Notes: generated by a model not told the origin, from the letters alone. DNA of 64,000 bases from Stenotrophomonas acidaminiphila (GCF_001431595.1 NZ_LDJO01000038.1:1-64000); one strand, 5' to 3'. Counted from the stretch's first letter, positions 40,952-55,904 are shown. Made by a program: numbers and translations.

Positions 40952-41782
40952 TCAGCCGTGGCCGAGCCGCTGCAGCACCGCGCTGGTCGGCCTGGCCAGG
41001 TTGAGCGTGTAGAAGTGCAGCGACGGCGCACCGCCGGCGATCAGCCGCTCGCACAACGCCGCCACCACGTCGGCACCGAACGCGCGCACCGAGTCGACAT
41101 CATCGCCATAGGCCTGCATGCGCTTGGCGATCCAGCGCGGGATCTCCGCGCCGCACTGCTCGGAGAAGCGCCGCAGCTGGCTGAAGTTGGAGATCGGCAT
41201 CACCCCGGGGACGATCGGCACGTCCACGCCCAGCTTGCGGGTGGCATCGACGAACTGGAAGTAGGCGTCGGCGTTGTAGAAGTACTGGGTGATGGCGGCG
41301 TCGGCGCCGGCGTCGATCTTGGCCTTGAAATGGCGCAGGTCGGCCAGCGCGTCGCTGGCCTGCGGGTGCGTTTCCGGATACGCGCCGACCTCGATGCGGA
41401 ACGCGTCGCCGTGCTCGGCGCGGATGAACGCGATCAGCTCCGAGGCGTAGCGCAGGTCGCCGGGGAAGCCCATGCCCGAGGGCAGGTCGCCGCGCAGGGC
41501 GACGATGCGGCGCACGCCGATGGCGCGGTACAGCTTGAGCAGCTCGCGGATCTCCTCGCGGGTACCGCCCACGCAGGACAGGTGCGGCGCGGCCTGCAGG
41601 CCATGGTGCTGGTTGAGGTGGCGCACCGTCTCGGAGGTGTAGCTCAGGGTCGAGCCACCGGCGCCGAAGGTACAGGACACGTACTCGGGGGCATGCACCT
41701 TGAGCTTGCTCGCGGTGCGGTCCAGCTGCGCGCGCTGGTCATCGGTCTTGGGCGGGTAGAACTCGAAGCTGAGCGCGGTCAT
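40952..41782 (-). CDS. metF: 5,10-methylenetetrahydrofolate reductase
   Basis: FAD enzyme reducing methylene-THF to methyl-THF for methionine synthesis; 276 aa. Visible motifs are FEFYPPKTDDQRAQL at the N-terminus, CTFGAGGSTLSYT, the ALRGDLPSG loop, and the catalytic/flavin-contact region ITQYFYNADAYFQFV and PGVMPISNFSQLRRF. It works with glyA, ahcY and metK of this window in the methyl cycle. The gene is monocistronic on the minus strand with a good promoter close by. Confidence 0.97.
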   Translation of the reverse strand: MTALSFEFYPPKTDDQRAQLDRTASKLKVHAPEYVSCTFGAGGSTLSYTSETVRHLNQHHGLQAAPHLSCVGGTREEIRELLKLYRAIGVRRIVALRGDLPSGMGFPGDLRYASELIAFIRAEHGDAFRIEVGAYPETHPQASDALADLRHFKAKIDAGADAAITQYFYNADAYFQFVDATRKLGVDVPIVPGVMPISNFSQLRRFSEQCGAEIPRWIAKRMQAYGDDVDSVRAFGADVVAALCERLIAGGAPSLHFYTLNLARPTSAVLQRLGHG

Positions 41783-41810
41783 GGCGGGGCGGTGAGTGGG
41801 CCTGGCCGAG

Positions 41811-41833
41811 ATTATATCTCTCCATCAAGATGG
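41811..41833 (-). promoter_or_regulatory. metF promoter with a candidate operator
   Basis: TATAAT on the minus strand (41816 down to 41811) is preceded at the -35 region by a CCATC-AA-GATGG inverted repeat (41822-41833, + strand) and TTGCAC (41841-41836). An operator in this place would block RNA polymerase; the cognate regulator is unknown to me (a MetR- or SahR-type factor is possible). Confidence 0.5.
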
Positions 41834-41876
41834 ATGTGCAATTGTTTCTGTTGTCACCGGGCGCCCGTGCGTGGGT

Positions 41877-42635
41877 TCAGTGGGCCCGCCGGGCGGCGCG
41901 CTGCGGCAACAGGGCGATACAGGCCACGATCGCCATCAACAGCACCAGCGAGGCGGCATAGCGGCTCAGCGCCAGCCCTCCGTGATCGAGCGGCTTGTCG
42001 AGGAAGTCGCCGACCACCGCGCCCAGTGGCCGGGTGAGGATGAAGGCGGCCCAGAACAGCAGGGTCCTGGACAGGCGGGTCGTCAGGTGCAGCGCCGCGA
42101 CCAGTGCCAGCAGGCCACCGAACAGGACCATGCCACCGGCATAGCCCAGCCCCCGGGTATCGGCCGCCCAGTCGCCCAGCGCGGTGCCCAGGGTCTGCGA
42201 GAAGGTGATGGTCAGCCAGTAGAACAGCTCGCTGCGCCGCGAGTTGATGTCCACCACCGAGACGCTGCCGGTACTGCGCTGCCAGCAGAACAGGGTGCCC
42301 AGCAGCAATGCCAGCAGCACGCTGCTGCCGCCGCCGTAACCGATGCCGAGCGAGCGGTCCAGGTAGTCGGCCAGGGTGGTCCCCACGGTGGTGCTGGCGA
42401 TGATCGCCGCCCAGTACAGCCAGGGGCGGAAGCTGCTGGCGCGGATCTGCGCGGCCACGGCGGCGGCGAACACCACGGCGAACAGCGCGGTGCCGGCCAG
42501 GTAGCCCAGGCCCATCGACATGGTGACCGCGTCGCCGCCGACTTCGCCCAGGGTGGTGGCAAGGATCTTGGTGATCCAGAAAGCGAGGGTGACTTCGGGA
42601 ACCTTGCTGTCGCCCAGGTGGGGACGGGTCTGCAT
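41877..42635 (-). CDS. multi-pass membrane protein with fourfold internal repeat (COG4705 type)
   Basis: A 252-aa protein with about eight hydrophobic segments. Four related blocks recur: TLGEVGGDAVTMSMGLGYLAG (about residue 29), TVGTTLADYLDRSLGIGYG (about 83), TLGTALGDWAADTRGLGYAGG (about 145) and PLGAVVGDFLDKPLDHGG (about 203). Each has a conserved acidic residue after a Gly-rich turn inside the membrane. It matches the COG4705 'membrane-anchored' family, whose function is unknown. The repeats suggest a pore or carrier made by two duplications. Confidence 0.75.
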   Translation of the reverse strand: MQTRPHLGDSKVPEVTLAFWITKILATTLGEVGGDAVTMSMGLGYLAGTALFAVVFAAAVAAQIRASSFRPWLYWAAIIASTTVGTTLADYLDRSLGIGYGGGSSVLLALLLGTLFCWQRSTGSVSVVDINSRRSELFYWLTITFSQTLGTALGDWAADTRGLGYAGGMVLFGGLLALVAALHLTTRLSRTLLFWAAFILTRPLGAVVGDFLDKPLDHGGLALSRYAASLVLLMAIVACIALLPQRAARRAH

Positions 42636-42866
42636 GACGGCGGTCCGGTGTGGAGGCGACAACGCCACCGTGCGCGGGCGGCGGTCGGAGCCGTGTCGGA
42701 ATCCCGTGTGCGGCGCCAGCGGTTCACGCTGCGGACGGCGCCGGGGCCGGCATGCGCTGTACGTGCCGGTCGCATCGCGCATCCACCGCCGGCGCGGACC
42801 CGGCCGCAGCGTGCGCGGGCGGGTGGCGATGGCCGACAATGACCGGGTTTTCCGAACGTCCCGGCC

Positions 42867-43421
42867 ATGTCGATCTTCCTCACCCCCTTCGCCCGTACCC
42901 GCCTGTTCCCCCGCACGCCGCGCCCGAACACGATCCGCGACTGCACGCCCGAGCAGTTCGAGCGGCACCTCAACGCACATGCGCCGCTGCGCGTGCTCGA
43001 CGGCTACGCGCCGTTCTGCAAGCTGCACGTGCACCGCAACTGGACCTCCACCCGCTGCCTGACCGTGCCGGTCACCGATGGCAACCGCCACCTGCTGCGC
43101 TCGGCCTACGAGGCGCGCACGCGCGAGGAACTGCCGGTGCTGGTGCGCTGGTTCGAAGGCGTGGAGCCGCCGGTGGCCGACTACCTGGTCGTCATCCTCT
43201 ACAGCCGCGAACAGCTGGCCAAGGAAGGCGCGCCCATCGAGGCCGACTGGGGCGTGGTCGGCTGCCTGTACACCGCCGAGCCGGCGGAAATCCCGATGGC
43301 GCCGATCACCATGATGCGCAATGCGCTCGGCGTGGAGGAGGGCGGCTCGGGCGTGCCCATCGACCGCGATGCCTACCGGCGCGCGGTGGAATTCTGGGAA
43401 GCGAACGCGAACTGGCGCTGA
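42867..43421 (+). CDS. DUF3228 family protein
   Basis: A 184-aa soluble protein of unknown function. The segment ADWGVVGCLYTAEPAEIPMAPITMMRNALGVEEGGSG (about 126-162) is the hallmark of DUF3228, and the length is normal. A divergent 231-bp gap separates it from the COG4705 gene; that gap shows no gene. The next gene is convergent, 6 bases away. Confidence 0.8.
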   Translation: MSIFLTPFARTRLFPRTPRPNTIRDCTPEQFERHLNAHAPLRVLDGYAPFCKLHVHRNWTSTRCLTVPVTDGNRHLLRSAYEARTREELPVLVRWFEGVEPPVADYLVVILYSREQLAKEGAPIEADWGVVGCLYTAEPAEIPMAPITMMRNALGVEEGGSGVPIDRDAYRRAVEFWEANANWR

Positions 43422-43427
43422 GCGCGC

Positions 43428-43892
43428 TCAGTGCGCCGGGCGGTAGTCGAGCGCCAGGCGCAGCATGTCGCGATGCTGGATGCCGTCCTCGACGATCGCT
43501 TCGTCGTAGTTGCGCAGGAAGAAGTCGCGGTCCACCTGGAACACACGGAAGCCATGCCGCTGGTAGAACGCGAGCGGGTAGCCGAAGGCGCCGGTGCCGA
43601 CTTCAAGCCGGTCCGCGCCTTCGCGCCGGTACGTGTCGATCACGTGCACCAGCAGCCGTGAGCCGATGCCGCGCTGCTGCCAGGCCGGATCGACGGCGAT
43701 GTTGATCAGCTCGTGGCGGCCCTGCGCGTGCGTCACCACCGCGCAGATGCCGGCGATGGCGCCGTCCACGCGCGCTGCGAAACAGCGTGCGCCCGGCAGG
43801 TAGGCGCGTACCTTGGACTCGGAAGGATCGGCCAGCAGGAGCAGCGCCAGCGGCGCATCGGTCGGCGGTACTTCGTGGATCGAAAGAGACAT
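43428..43892 (-). CDS. GNAT-family N-acetyltransferase
   Basis: A 154-aa soluble acetyltransferase. Motif A is seen as INIAVDPAWQQRGIGSRLLVHVI (about 65-87), and the C-terminal segment AFYQRHGFRVFQVDRDFF is the usual GNAT strand-helix. The C-terminal EAIVEDGIQHRDMLRLAL pattern is shared by a subgroup of small-molecule acetyltransferases; the substrate is unknown. I start at MSLSIHEVPP; 16 upstream in-frame residues look non-coding. Confidence 0.85.
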   Translation of the reverse strand: MSLSIHEVPPTDAPLALLLLADPSESKVRAYLPGARCFAARVDGAIAGICAVVTHAQGRHELINIAVDPAWQQRGIGSRLLVHVIDTYRREGADRLEVGTGAFGYPLAFYQRHGFRVFQVDRDFFLRNYDEAIVEDGIQHRDMLRLALDYRPAH

Positions 43893-43997
43893 GCGTGAAC
43901 CGGGGTCAGGGTAAACCGGGGTCGGCGTCGGATTCTCCACCGGAAGCCGAATCCGCGCCCGCTTGCGGCCATGCGCCTGGTCGCCTCCCGCGAAGGG

Positions 43998-44831
43998 TCA
44001 GCGCCTGCCGTCGCCGTTGCCGGGGGTGGCCGGATACATGCGCTCGATCGCCATGGCTTCGAGCGTGGTGTAGATGGTGTCGTGGCGCAGGTCCGGGCGC
44101 GGCAGGGCCTGCCACTGCAGGTGCGCAGGACCGGCACGCTTCACCGTGTCCGACAGCGCCTGCGCGTGCGGGCCGATGGTGTCCTCGTCGCCCCAGGCCA
44201 GCAGCATCCGGCCCTTCAGGCCGGGCATGCCCTGCAGCCGCCCGCCGGCGCTGCGGGTGAGTGCCGCTTCGTTCCACCACAGGCTGGGGCTGAAGGCGAT
44301 CCAGGTATCGAACAGGGTCGGCTGCTCGAACAGGGTTTCGACGATGAACAGCCCGGCCAGCGACTCGCCGATGATGCCGCGCGAGCCCGTGGTGCGGTAA
44401 CGGCGCTCGATCTCGGGCACCAGCTCCTCGGCAATGAACGCACGGAACGCGGCCGAGCCGCCGACCACCGGCGCGATGCGGCGGTCGCTGTCGACCCGGG
44501 TCGGGCCGGTCATGTCGCGGCGGCGCTGGGTGTTCTCGATGCCGACCACCAGCAGCGGCGCGATCCGCCCGGCGCGGATGCCGGCATCGACCGTGGCGGC
44601 CACGTGCGGGAAGTCCTCGGCGATGCCGCCATCGGGCATGTACAGCACCGGATGCGCCGTTGCCGCGTCGGCGGGCGGCAGGTAGACGTTGATGGTGCGC
44701 GCCTCCTGCAGGCGCTGCGACTGGATGACGAAGCTGTCGTGTGCCGGCAGCGCCGGTTGCGCGCTGGCGGTGCCTGGCAGGGCTGCCATCAGCAGGGCCG
44801 CGATGGCGGGAAGCATCGATCTCATCGTCAT
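43998..44831 (-). CDS. secreted alpha/beta-hydrolase (esterase D / Fes-IroE family)
   Basis: A 277-aa protein with a signal peptide (MTMRSMLPAIAALLMAALPGTASA) and an esterase fold. The nucleophile elbow GESLAG lies near residue 158, the oxyanion block HPVLYMPDGG near 59, and FSPSLWWNE downstream is typical of the family. The IroE/Fes group cleaves siderophore esters, but close relatives hydrolyse other esters, and no siderophore gene is nearby. Export to the periplasm is likely. Confidence 0.8.
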   Translation of the reverse strand: MTMRSMLPAIAALLMAALPGTASAQPALPAHDSFVIQSQRLQEARTINVYLPPADAATAHPVLYMPDGGIAEDFPHVAATVDAGIRAGRIAPLLVVGIENTQRRRDMTGPTRVDSDRRIAPVVGGSAAFRAFIAEELVPEIERRYRTTGSRGIIGESLAGLFIVETLFEQPTLFDTWIAFSPSLWWNEAALTRSAGGRLQGMPGLKGRMLLAWGDEDTIGPHAQALSDTVKRAGPAHLQWQALPRPDLRHDTIYTTLEAMAIERMYPATPGNGDGRR

Positions 44832-44982
44832 GTCGGTGGACGGCGTCGGGACAGGGTCGCGCAGGGTAGCAAGCGCGCGTGGCCGGCGAGAACACGTGCC
44901 GCGGTCGTGGGCGTCCGGCGAAAGCAGGACGGGCGCCCTGCGGCGCCCGTCTTGGTGCTTCACGCGATGACCGGCGCGCCGG

Positions 44983-46428
<1,446 letters not shown>

Positions 46429-46467
46429 GTGAGGCTCCGGTGTGGTGCGAGCAGGCTCGCGTTCGCC

Positions 46468-46567
46468 GGGCGCCGTTGTTGCATGCGGTGCCGTCCGAGC
46501 CTGGCCGCCGTGCCGGTCCGGCCCTTGCGGGGGACTCCACACGGCGGTCGCAGCGCCCCTCGGACGG
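46468..46567 (-). promoter_or_regulatory. SAH riboswitch
   Basis: The ahcY leader folds as an S-adenosylhomocysteine aptamer. P1 pairs CCGTCCGAG (46567-46559, read on the minus strand) with CTCGGACGG (46499-46491). The conserved core GGGGCGCTGCGACC follows the first arm, and CAGGCTCGGACGG ... CAACAACGGCGCCC closes it. The last GGCGCCC can pair back with the GGGCGC core as the P4/pseudoknot. SAH binding switches ahcY on in known members. Confidence 0.93.
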
Positions 46568-46575
46568 GGGCGCCG

Positions 46576-46581
46576 ATTATA
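46576..46581 (-). promoter_or_regulatory. -10 box of the ahcY promoter
   Basis: A perfect TATAAT on the minus strand ends 9 bases before the first aptamer stem, so the transcript would start right at the riboswitch. No strong -35 is visible. The plus-strand S9 peptidase promoter must share 46582-46672. Confidence 0.65.
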
Positions 46582-46672
46582 TCGCGCGCCGGCCCTGCCC
46601 AACCAAAGGCAGGGGAGCCGGCAGCCGGGGATTGTTAACGTGTGCGGTTGAGACCGCACCCAGAGGATTGCC

Positions 46673-49177
46673 ATGACGATGTTCGCTTCCCGCCGCCCCC
46701 GCCGCGCGTCCGCGGCGCTGGTGCTGTGCGCCGGCCTGCTGCTGGCCGTGCCGCCGTTGCTGGCGGCCGCCCCGGCCGCCAACGCCGCCGCCAGCGATGC
46801 CCAGGGCTATCGCCTGCCGTCGGCGGCGCTGCAGGCGGTGGTCGACGCCCCGCGCGCGCCGACCCTGCGGCTGTCGCCGCGCCGCGACCTGGCCGCGATG
46901 CTGCAGACCCCGCCGCTGCCGTCGATCGCCCAGGTGGCGCAGCCGGAACTGAAGCTGGCCGGTCTGCGGATCAACCCCAGGACCTTTTCCGACAGCCGCT
47001 TCTCGTTCGGCAGCAGACTGTGGCTGATCTCCACCGCCGATGGCGCCGAGCGCCAGATCAGCGGCCTGCCGCAGCCGTTGTCGGTGGCCTCGCTGGCCTG
47101 GTCGCCGGACCAGAAGTACCTGGCGTTCAACCAGGTGGATCCGGCCAGCGGCAGCAACGAGCTGTGGCTGGTGGACGTGGCCGCCGGCAGCGCGCGCCGC
47201 GTGGCCGAGCGGCTGAACTCGGTGGTCGGCAACGGCTATGCGTGGGCGCCGGGCGGCGATGCGCTGCTGGTGATGCAGCGCCCGGCCGGCCAGGGCGCCG
47301 CGCCGGTGGGCGACGGCATCCCGACCGGTCCGGCGGTGCAGCAGACCGAGGCCGGCGCTGGCGTGCGCTCGGTGCGTACCTACCAGGACCTGCTGAAGAA
47401 CGAGCATGACGCGCGCCTGTTCGAGTACTACCTGCAGGCGCAGCCGGTGCGGGTGGCGATCAACGGCGAGAGCCGGCCGCTGGGCATACCGGGTCTGTAC
47501 CTGGGGCTGTCGCCCTCGCCGGACGGCAACTACCTGCTCAGCCAGCGCGTGGAGCGGCCGTTCTCCTACGCGGTGCCGGTGAACCGTTTCCCGCGCCGCA
47601 TCGAGGTGCTGGACGCGCAGGGTCGGGTCGCGCACACGGTGGCCAGGCTGCCGCTGGTCGAGGGCCTGCCGACCGGCAACGACGCGGTGCCGACCGGGGT
47701 GCGTTCGATCTCCTGGCGCGCCGATGCGCCGGCCACCCTGGTCTGGGCCGAAGCGCAGGACGGTGGCGATCCGGCGCGCGAGGCGGCGATCCGCGACGCG
47801 GTGCTGGTCCAGGCCGCGCCGTTCGAGCGGCCGCCGGTGACTCTGGCGCGGCTGGGCTCGCGCTACGCCGGCATCACCTGGGGCCGCGGCGACGTGGCGC
47901 TGCTGGACGAGTACTGGTGGAAGACCCGCCAGGTGAAGCAGTGGAAGATCGCGCCGGATCATCCGGAGCAGGCGCCGGCGTTGCTGTACGCGCGCTCGGA
48001 GGACGACCGCTACGGCGATCCGGGCGAGCCGCTGCTGCAGCCGGACGACAGCGGCCGCGCGCGCCTGCAGTTCAGCGCCGACGGCAAAGGCTTCTACCGC
48101 GTCGGTGACGGCGCCTCGCCGCAAGGCGACCGCCCGTTCCTGGACCGGATCGACCTGGACAGCGGCAGCGCCGAGCGCCTGTTCCATTCGCAGGCGCCGT
48201 ACTACGAGTCACCGGTGGCGGTGATCGAGGGCCCCATGCCGCGCGTGCTGTACAGCCGCGAGTCCAACGACGAGCCGTCCAACCTGTACACGCGTGCGCT
48301 GGGCGATGCGACGGCGCCGCTCGCCCTGACCCGCAACACGCATCCGCTGCCGCAGCTGCGTGGCGTGAACAAGGAACAGATCCGCTACACGCGCAACGAC
48401 GGCGTCGAACTCACCGCCGACCTGCTGCTGCCGCCCGGTTACGACCCGAAGAAGGACGGTCCGCGCCCGCTGCTGATGTGGGCCTACCCGGCCGAATTCA
48501 AATCGGCCGGCGACGCCAGCCAGGTCAGCGGCTCCCCGCACCGTTTCAATGCGATCAGCTACTGGGGCCCGCAGGCGTTCCTGGCCAAGGGCTACGTGGT
48601 GCTCAACAACCCGACCATGCCGATCGTCGGCGAGGGTGATGCCGAGCCCAACGACACCTACGTGCAGCAGCTGGTGGCCAGCGCGCAGGCGGCGGTGGAC
48701 GAGGTGGTGCGCCGTGGCGTGGCCGACCGTGGCCGCATCGCCGTCGGCGGACATTCGTATGGCGCATTCATGACCGCCAACCTGCTGGCGCACACGCGCC
48801 TGTTCAAGGCCGGCATCGCCCGCTCCGGCGCCTACAACCGCACGCTCACCCCGTTCGGCTTCCAGGCCGAGGAGCGCAACTACTGGCAGGCGCAGGACAC
48901 CTACCTGAAGATGTCGCCGTTCAACTACGCCGGCGACATCAAGGACGCGATCCTGTTCATCCATGGCGTGGACGACAACAATTCGGGCACGTTCCCGATG
49001 CAGAGCGAGCGCATGTTCGCCGCGGTCAAGGGCCTGGGCGGCAACGCGCGGCTGGTGATGCTGCCCAACGAATCGCACGCCTACCGCGCACGCGAATCGA
49101 TCATGACCATGCTCGCCGAGAGCGAGGACTGGCTGGACCGCTGGCTGGCGGCACCGGCGAAGGACGGCAAGCGCTAA
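46673..49177 (+). CDS. S9 family serine peptidase (glutamyl-peptidase / S9D type)
   Basis: 834-aa exported prolyl-oligopeptidase-fold enzyme. A signal peptide (about 1-42) leads into a seven-bladed propeller (about 70-560) with [12 protein letters not shown] blade motifs and a C-terminal alpha/beta-hydrolase. The catalytic triad is Ser695 in GGHSYGAF, Asp767 or 768 in HGVDDN, and His802 in ESHAYR. Relatives cut after Glu in the periplasm. It is divergent from ahcY, and a strong hairpin follows the stop. Confidence 0.9.
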   Translation: MTMFASRRPRRASAALVLCAGLLLAVPPLLAAAPAANAAASDAQGYRLPSAALQAVVDAPRAPTLRLSPRRDLAAMLQTPPLPSIAQVAQPELKLAGLRINPRTFSDSRFSFGSRLWLISTADGAERQISGLPQPLSVASLAWSPDQKYLAFNQVDPASGSNELWLVDVAAGSARRVAERLNSVVGNGYAWAPGGDALLVMQRPAGQGAAPVGDGIPTGPAVQQTEAGAGVRSVRTYQDLLKNEHDARLFEYYLQAQPVRVAINGESRPLGIPGLYLGLSPSPDGNYLLSQRVERPFSYAVPVNRFPRRIEVLDAQGRVAHTVARLPLVEGLPTGNDAVPTGVRSISWRADAPATLVWAEAQDGGDPAREAAIRDAVLVQAAPFERPPVTLARLGSRYAGITWGRGDVALLDEYWWKTRQVKQWKIAPDHPEQAPALLYARSEDDRYGDPGEPLLQPDDSGRARLQFSADGKGFYRVGDGASPQGDRPFLDRIDLDSGSAERLFHSQAPYYESPVAVIEGPMPRVLYSRESNDEPSNLYTRALGDATAPLALTRNTHPLPQLRGVNKEQIRYTRNDGVELTADLLLPPGYDPKKDGPRPLLMWAYPAEFKSAGDASQVSGSPHRFNAISYWGPQAFLAKGYVVLNNPTMPIVGEGDAEPNDTYVQQLVASAQAAVDEVVRRGVADRGRIAVGGHSYGAFMTANLLAHTRLFKAGIARSGAYNRTLTPFGFQAEERNYWQAQDTYLKMSPFNYAGDIKDAILFIHGVDDNNSGTFPMQSERMFAAVKGLGGNARLVMLPNESHAYRARESIMTMLAESEDWLDRWLAAPAKDGKR

Positions 49178-49217
49178 TCCCGCCGCGGGCCGGCGCATGC
49201 CGGCGCTCCGCGCGCCC

Positions 49218-49248
49218 GCCCCACGGTCTGCGTCGCAGGCCGTGGGGC
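49218..49248 (+). terminator. 15-bp hairpin after the S9 peptidase gene
   Basis: gccccacggtctgcg pairs with cgcaggccgtggggc around a single T, with one G-T wobble. It lies 40 bases after the stop. No T-tract follows (ctgttccc), so termination is probable rather than certain. Confidence 0.5.
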
Positions 49249-49527
49249 CTGTTCCCGGCTGTCGCGGCGCCATGTACTCGCGGCTTCCTGGCCCGGGGCC
49301 TTTCCGGCCCGCCTTGCCGGCAGCGGGCGCTGTCGCGGGAAGCCTGGCGTCACTCGCGTCATCCACTGTCCATGGCGCGGCGCTCGCGGTGCCATTGCGA
49401 TGTCCGCAACGACAGCCGCCGGACAACATGCAGATGCAACCATTTTCCCGGTTGATGCACTGCAAAAAACGCGGAATTTTTCAGTTAGGCTTGGGGACGT
49501 TCCCGCTTCCGAGGTTCCGGTTCCTGG
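49249..49527. other. ppc upstream region, no gene
   Basis: The left part is GC-rich without a credible ORF. The last 90 bases turn AT-rich (ttttcccggttgatgcactgc, then aaaaaacgcggaatttttcagttaggc), which probably contains the ppc promoter. TTGATG at 49453 with AATTTT 17 bp later is one weak reading. Confidence 0.35.
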
Positions 49528-52239
49528 ATGAACGAGTACCGCAGCAGCGTCGTCTTCGCCACCCCCGACCTGCCCCTGCGCGACGATGTCCGTCGCCTCG
49601 GCGCGATGGTCGGCGATCTCCTTTCCGAGCAGGTCTCGCCCGCGTTCCTCGATGAAGTGGAGGAGGTGCGCACCGCCGCGATCGCGCGCCGCGAGAGCCA
49701 GGCGCCGCTGGCCACGCTCAGCGCGCAGCTGGCCGGGCGCACGCCGCGCCAGGCCGAGGCGCTGGTGCGTGCGTTCAGTACCTATTTCCAGGTGGTGAAC
49801 ATCGCCGAGCGCGTGCACCGCATCCGCCGCCGCCGCGACTACCAGCGCGCCGGCACCAAGCGTCCGCAGCCCGAAGGCCTGCAGGATGCGCTGCAGCAGC
49901 TCAAGGCGCAGGGCGTGACCCTGGAAGAGCTGGTGCAGTGGTTGCCGCGCATCGACATCGAACCGGTGTTCACCGCCCATCCCACCGAGGCGGTGCGCCG
50001 CGCGCTGCTGGAGAAAGAGCAGCTGATGGTGGCGAGCCTGGTGGACAACCTCGACGGCCAGCGCACGCCGGGCGAGCAGGCCGCCGATACCGCGCGCCTG
50101 CGCATGGCGCTCACCGCGTCGTGGCAGACCGCCGATTCATCGCCGGTGCGGCCCGGCGTGGAGGATGAGCGCGAGCACGTCGGCTTCTACCTCACCCGGG
50201 TGCTGTACCGGGTGATGCCGGTGTTCTACGAATCGCTGGAGCAGGCGCTGCGCGACACCTGGGGCCGCACCCTGCCGCTGCCGCGGCTGGTGCGCTTCGG
50301 CACCTGGGTGGGCGGCGACATGGACGGCAACCCCAATGTCGATGCGGGCACCATCGCCGCCACCTTGAACGCGCAGCGCGCCGCGGTGCTGGAGCTGTAC
50401 CAGAGGGACCTGCTCAAGCTCGCCAGCCTGCTCAGCCAGTCCACCGAACTGGTCGGGGTGAGCGAGGCGGTGCGCGCGCGCGTGGATGTATATCGCGCGC
50501 TGTTGCCGCAGGTGCAGTCGCGCCCGCGCCACGCCGACATGCCCTACCGCCTGCTCAACGACCGCATGCGCGCGCGGCTGCAGGCCACGCTCGACGATGC
50601 CGAGGGCGCATACCGCTCGCCGGATGAGCTGGCCGACGACATCCAGTTGATCCTCGACAGCCTGGACGCGAACCGTGGCCGCCACGCCGGCTGGTTCTCG
50701 GTGCGGCGCCTGCTGTGGCGCGTGCGCACCTTCGGCTTCCACCTGGCGCGGCTGGACGTGCGCCAGGAATCGAGCGTGCATGCGCGCGCGCTGGCCGAGG
50801 TGCTGGGCGGGCAGGCGGCGTTCGAGGCACTGGACGGCGCGGCGCGCGCCCGCCAGCTGGCGCCCTATGCCGCCGGCGAGACCACCTTGCCGCGCGGCGA
50901 CGACGAAGCCGGGCAGCGGCTGGACAAGGTGTTCGCGGCGCTGGCCGATGCGCGCGCCCGGCACGGCGCCGACGCGCTGGGCAGCTACATCATCTCGATG
51001 GCCCACGACCGTGGCGACGTGCTCGCGGTGCTGGCGCTGGCGCGCCGTGGCGGCCTGGTCGACGCCGGCAACGCGGTGCCGCTGGACATCGCGCCGCTGT
51101 TCGAGACGGTGGACGACCTGCGCCACGGCACCGCGACCCTGGGCGATCTGCTGGACGACCCGGTGTACCGCGCGCACCTGGCCGCGCGCGGCGATGTGCA
51201 GATGGTGATGCTCGGCTACTCGGACAGCGGCAAGGACGGTGGCATCGCCGCCTCGCGCTGGGGGTTGCAGCAGGCGCAGGTGGAACTGCTGGCCGTGGCC
51301 GCCGCCCACGGCGTGCGCCTGACCTTCTTCCACGGCCGCGGCGGTTCGATCAGCCGTGGCGGCACCAAGACCACGCATGCGGTCGACGCCTCGCCGCCGG
51401 GCAGCATCGACGGCCGCCTGCGGGTCACCGAGCAGGGCGAGGTGATCCACCGCAAGTACGGCATCCGCGCGCTGGCGCTGCGCTCGCTGGAGCAGGCCGC
51501 CGGCGCGGTGCTGCGGGCCAGCCTGCGCCCGCGCGCGCCCGAGCCGCGCGAGCGGCTGTGGACGCCGGTGATGGACATCGTCGCGGCCGAGAGCGCACGC
51601 CGCTACCGCGGCTTCGTCGGCGACGCGCAGTTCATGGATTACTTCCGCAACGCCACTCCGATCGACGTGATCGAGCGCATGACCCTGGGCTCGCGGCCCT
51701 CGCGCAGGCTCGGCCAGGACGCGGCCCTGTCCAACCTGCGCGCGATCCCGTGGGTGTTCGCCTGGAGCCAGGCGCGCGCGGTGATTCCCGGCTGGTTCGG
51801 TGTGGGCAGCGGCCTGCAGGCCGCCGCCGATGCGGGCCACGAGGAGCGGCTGCGCGAGATGGCGCACGACTGGCCCTTCTTCGCCACCTTCCTGGACGAC
51901 ATGGCGATGGTGCTGAGCAAGGGCGACATCCACATCGCCGAGCAGTTCTCGCGCCTGGCCGGGCCGCTGCACGCGCGCTTCTTCCCGGTGATCCGCGAGG
52001 AGCTGGCGCTGACCGCGCACTGGGTCAAGCGGCTCAGCGGGCAGCAGGAACTGCTCGCGCACGATCCGCGGCTGGCGCTGTCCATCCGCCTGCGCAACCC
52101 CTACATCGACCCGATCAGTACCCTGCAGGTGGACCTGCTGCAGCGCTGGCGGCACAGTGGCCGCGAGGACGAGGCGCTGCTGCGCGCGCTGGTGGCCTGC
52201 GTGAACGGAGTGTCGCAGGGCGTGCAGAATACCGGCTGA
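49528..52239 (+). CDS. ppc: phosphoenolpyruvate carboxylase
   Basis: Anaplerotic enzyme fixing bicarbonate onto PEP to give oxaloacetate. At 903 aa it is full length. The catalytic His151 lies in [12 protein letters not shown], Lys569 in [10 protein letters not shown], and the glycine loop in [13 protein letters not shown]. The C-terminus ends [16 protein letters not shown]; the final Asn-x-Gly is the usual carboxy-terminal motif. It stands alone; the kinase gene starts 33 bp behind it. Confidence 0.97.
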   Translation: MNEYRSSVVFATPDLPLRDDVRRLGAMVGDLLSEQVSPAFLDEVEEVRTAAIARRESQAPLATLSAQLAGRTPRQAEALVRAFSTYFQVVNIAERVHRIRRRRDYQRAGTKRPQPEGLQDALQQLKAQGVTLEELVQWLPRIDIEPVFTAHPTEAVRRALLEKEQLMVASLVDNLDGQRTPGEQAADTARLRMALTASWQTADSSPVRPGVEDEREHVGFYLTRVLYRVMPVFYESLEQALRDTWGRTLPLPRLVRFGTWVGGDMDGNPNVDAGTIAATLNAQRAAVLELYQRDLLKLASLLSQSTELVGVSEAVRARVDVYRALLPQVQSRPRHADMPYRLLNDRMRARLQATLDDAEGAYRSPDELADDIQLILDSLDANRGRHAGWFSVRRLLWRVRTFGFHLARLDVRQESSVHARALAEVLGGQAAFEALDGAARARQLAPYAAGETTLPRGDDEAGQRLDKVFAALADARARHGADALGSYIISMAHDRGDVLAVLALARRGGLVDAGNAVPLDIAPLFETVDDLRHGTATLGDLLDDPVYRAHLAARGDVQMVMLGYSDSGKDGGIAASRWGLQQAQVELLAVAAAHGVRLTFFHGRGGSISRGGTKTTHAVDASPPGSIDGRLRVTEQGEVIHRKYGIRALALRSLEQAAGAVLRASLRPRAPEPRERLWTPVMDIVAAESARRYRGFVGDAQFMDYFRNATPIDVIERMTLGSRPSRRLGQDAALSNLRAIPWVFAWSQARAVIPGWFGVGSGLQAAADAGHEERLREMAHDWPFFATFLDDMAMVLSKGDIHIAEQFSRLAGPLHARFFPVIREELALTAHWVKRLSGQQELLAHDPRLALSIRLRNPYIDPISTLQVDLLQRWRHSGREDEALLRALVACVNGVSQGVQNTG

Positions 52240-52272
52240 CGGTGGCCTGCCGCACGGGGAGGGGAACGGGGA

Positions 52273-55209
<2,937 letters not shown>

Positions 55210-55308
55210 GGGCGCGGTGGCCATGATGGGATTGGCCGGCGCCGCGCTTGCGGTGCCCGCCCGCTTCCCCGTTCCGGTTGCGGCGACCGGCAGCGCGCCG
55301 GCGCGGCG

Positions 55309-55824
55309 CTACGGGGACCGCGGCTGCGTGGCGGCGGCGGGGCTGCTGCCGAGCAGCTCCCGGTGGCGCTGCTCCATGTCCTGCCGCAGCTGGCGGCGGA
55401 TCTGCGCGGCGGCGTAGCGGCGCGTCTCGTCGCCGCTCGCCGGCTGCAGCGGCGGCACCGGCGTGGGCCTGCCGTCGTCGTCCACCGCGACCATGGTGAA
55501 GAAGCAGCTGTTGGCGTGGCGCACGCTGCCCTTGCGGATGTCCTCGGCCACCACCTTGATGCCCACCTCCATCGACGAGGTGCCGGTGTAGTTCACCGAC
55601 GCCAGGAAGGTGACCAGTTCGCCCACCGCGATCGGCTGGCGGAACATCACCTGGTCCACCGACAGGGTGACCACGTAGTTGCCGGCATAGCGGCTGGCGC
55701 AGGCATAGGCGACCTGGTCGAGCAGGCGCAGCACCGCGCCGCCGTGCACCTTGCCCGAGAAATTGGCCATCTCCGGGGTCATCAGCACGGTCATCGACAA
55801 CTGGTGGGGCGTGGGTGCGGACAT
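55309..55824 (-). CDS. acyl-CoA thioesterase (YciA/hotdog family)
   Basis: A 171-aa single-hotdog thioesterase that hydrolyses acyl-CoA. The active-site Asn/Asp pattern is in MTPEMANFSGKVHGGAVLRLLDQVAYACASRYAG (about 15-48), and NSCFFTMVAVDDDG is the later conserved strand. The substrate chain length cannot be told. It is on the minus strand behind metK but separated from it by a terminator. Confidence 0.88.
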   Translation of the reverse strand: MSAPTPHQLSMTVLMTPEMANFSGKVHGGAVLRLLDQVAYACASRYAGNYVVTLSVDQVMFRQPIAVGELVTFLASVNYTGTSSMEVGIKVVAEDIRKGSVRHANSCFFTMVAVDDDGRPTPVPPLQPASGDETRRYAAAQIRRQLRQDMEQRHRELLGSSPAAATQPRSP

Positions 55825-55904
55825 GGGCGGCGGCGCGATGGGCGGAGCCGCAGGCTAACCCGGCATGGTGGCTGGATGCACGCGCCGCTGGCCCATCCGC
55901 AAAT

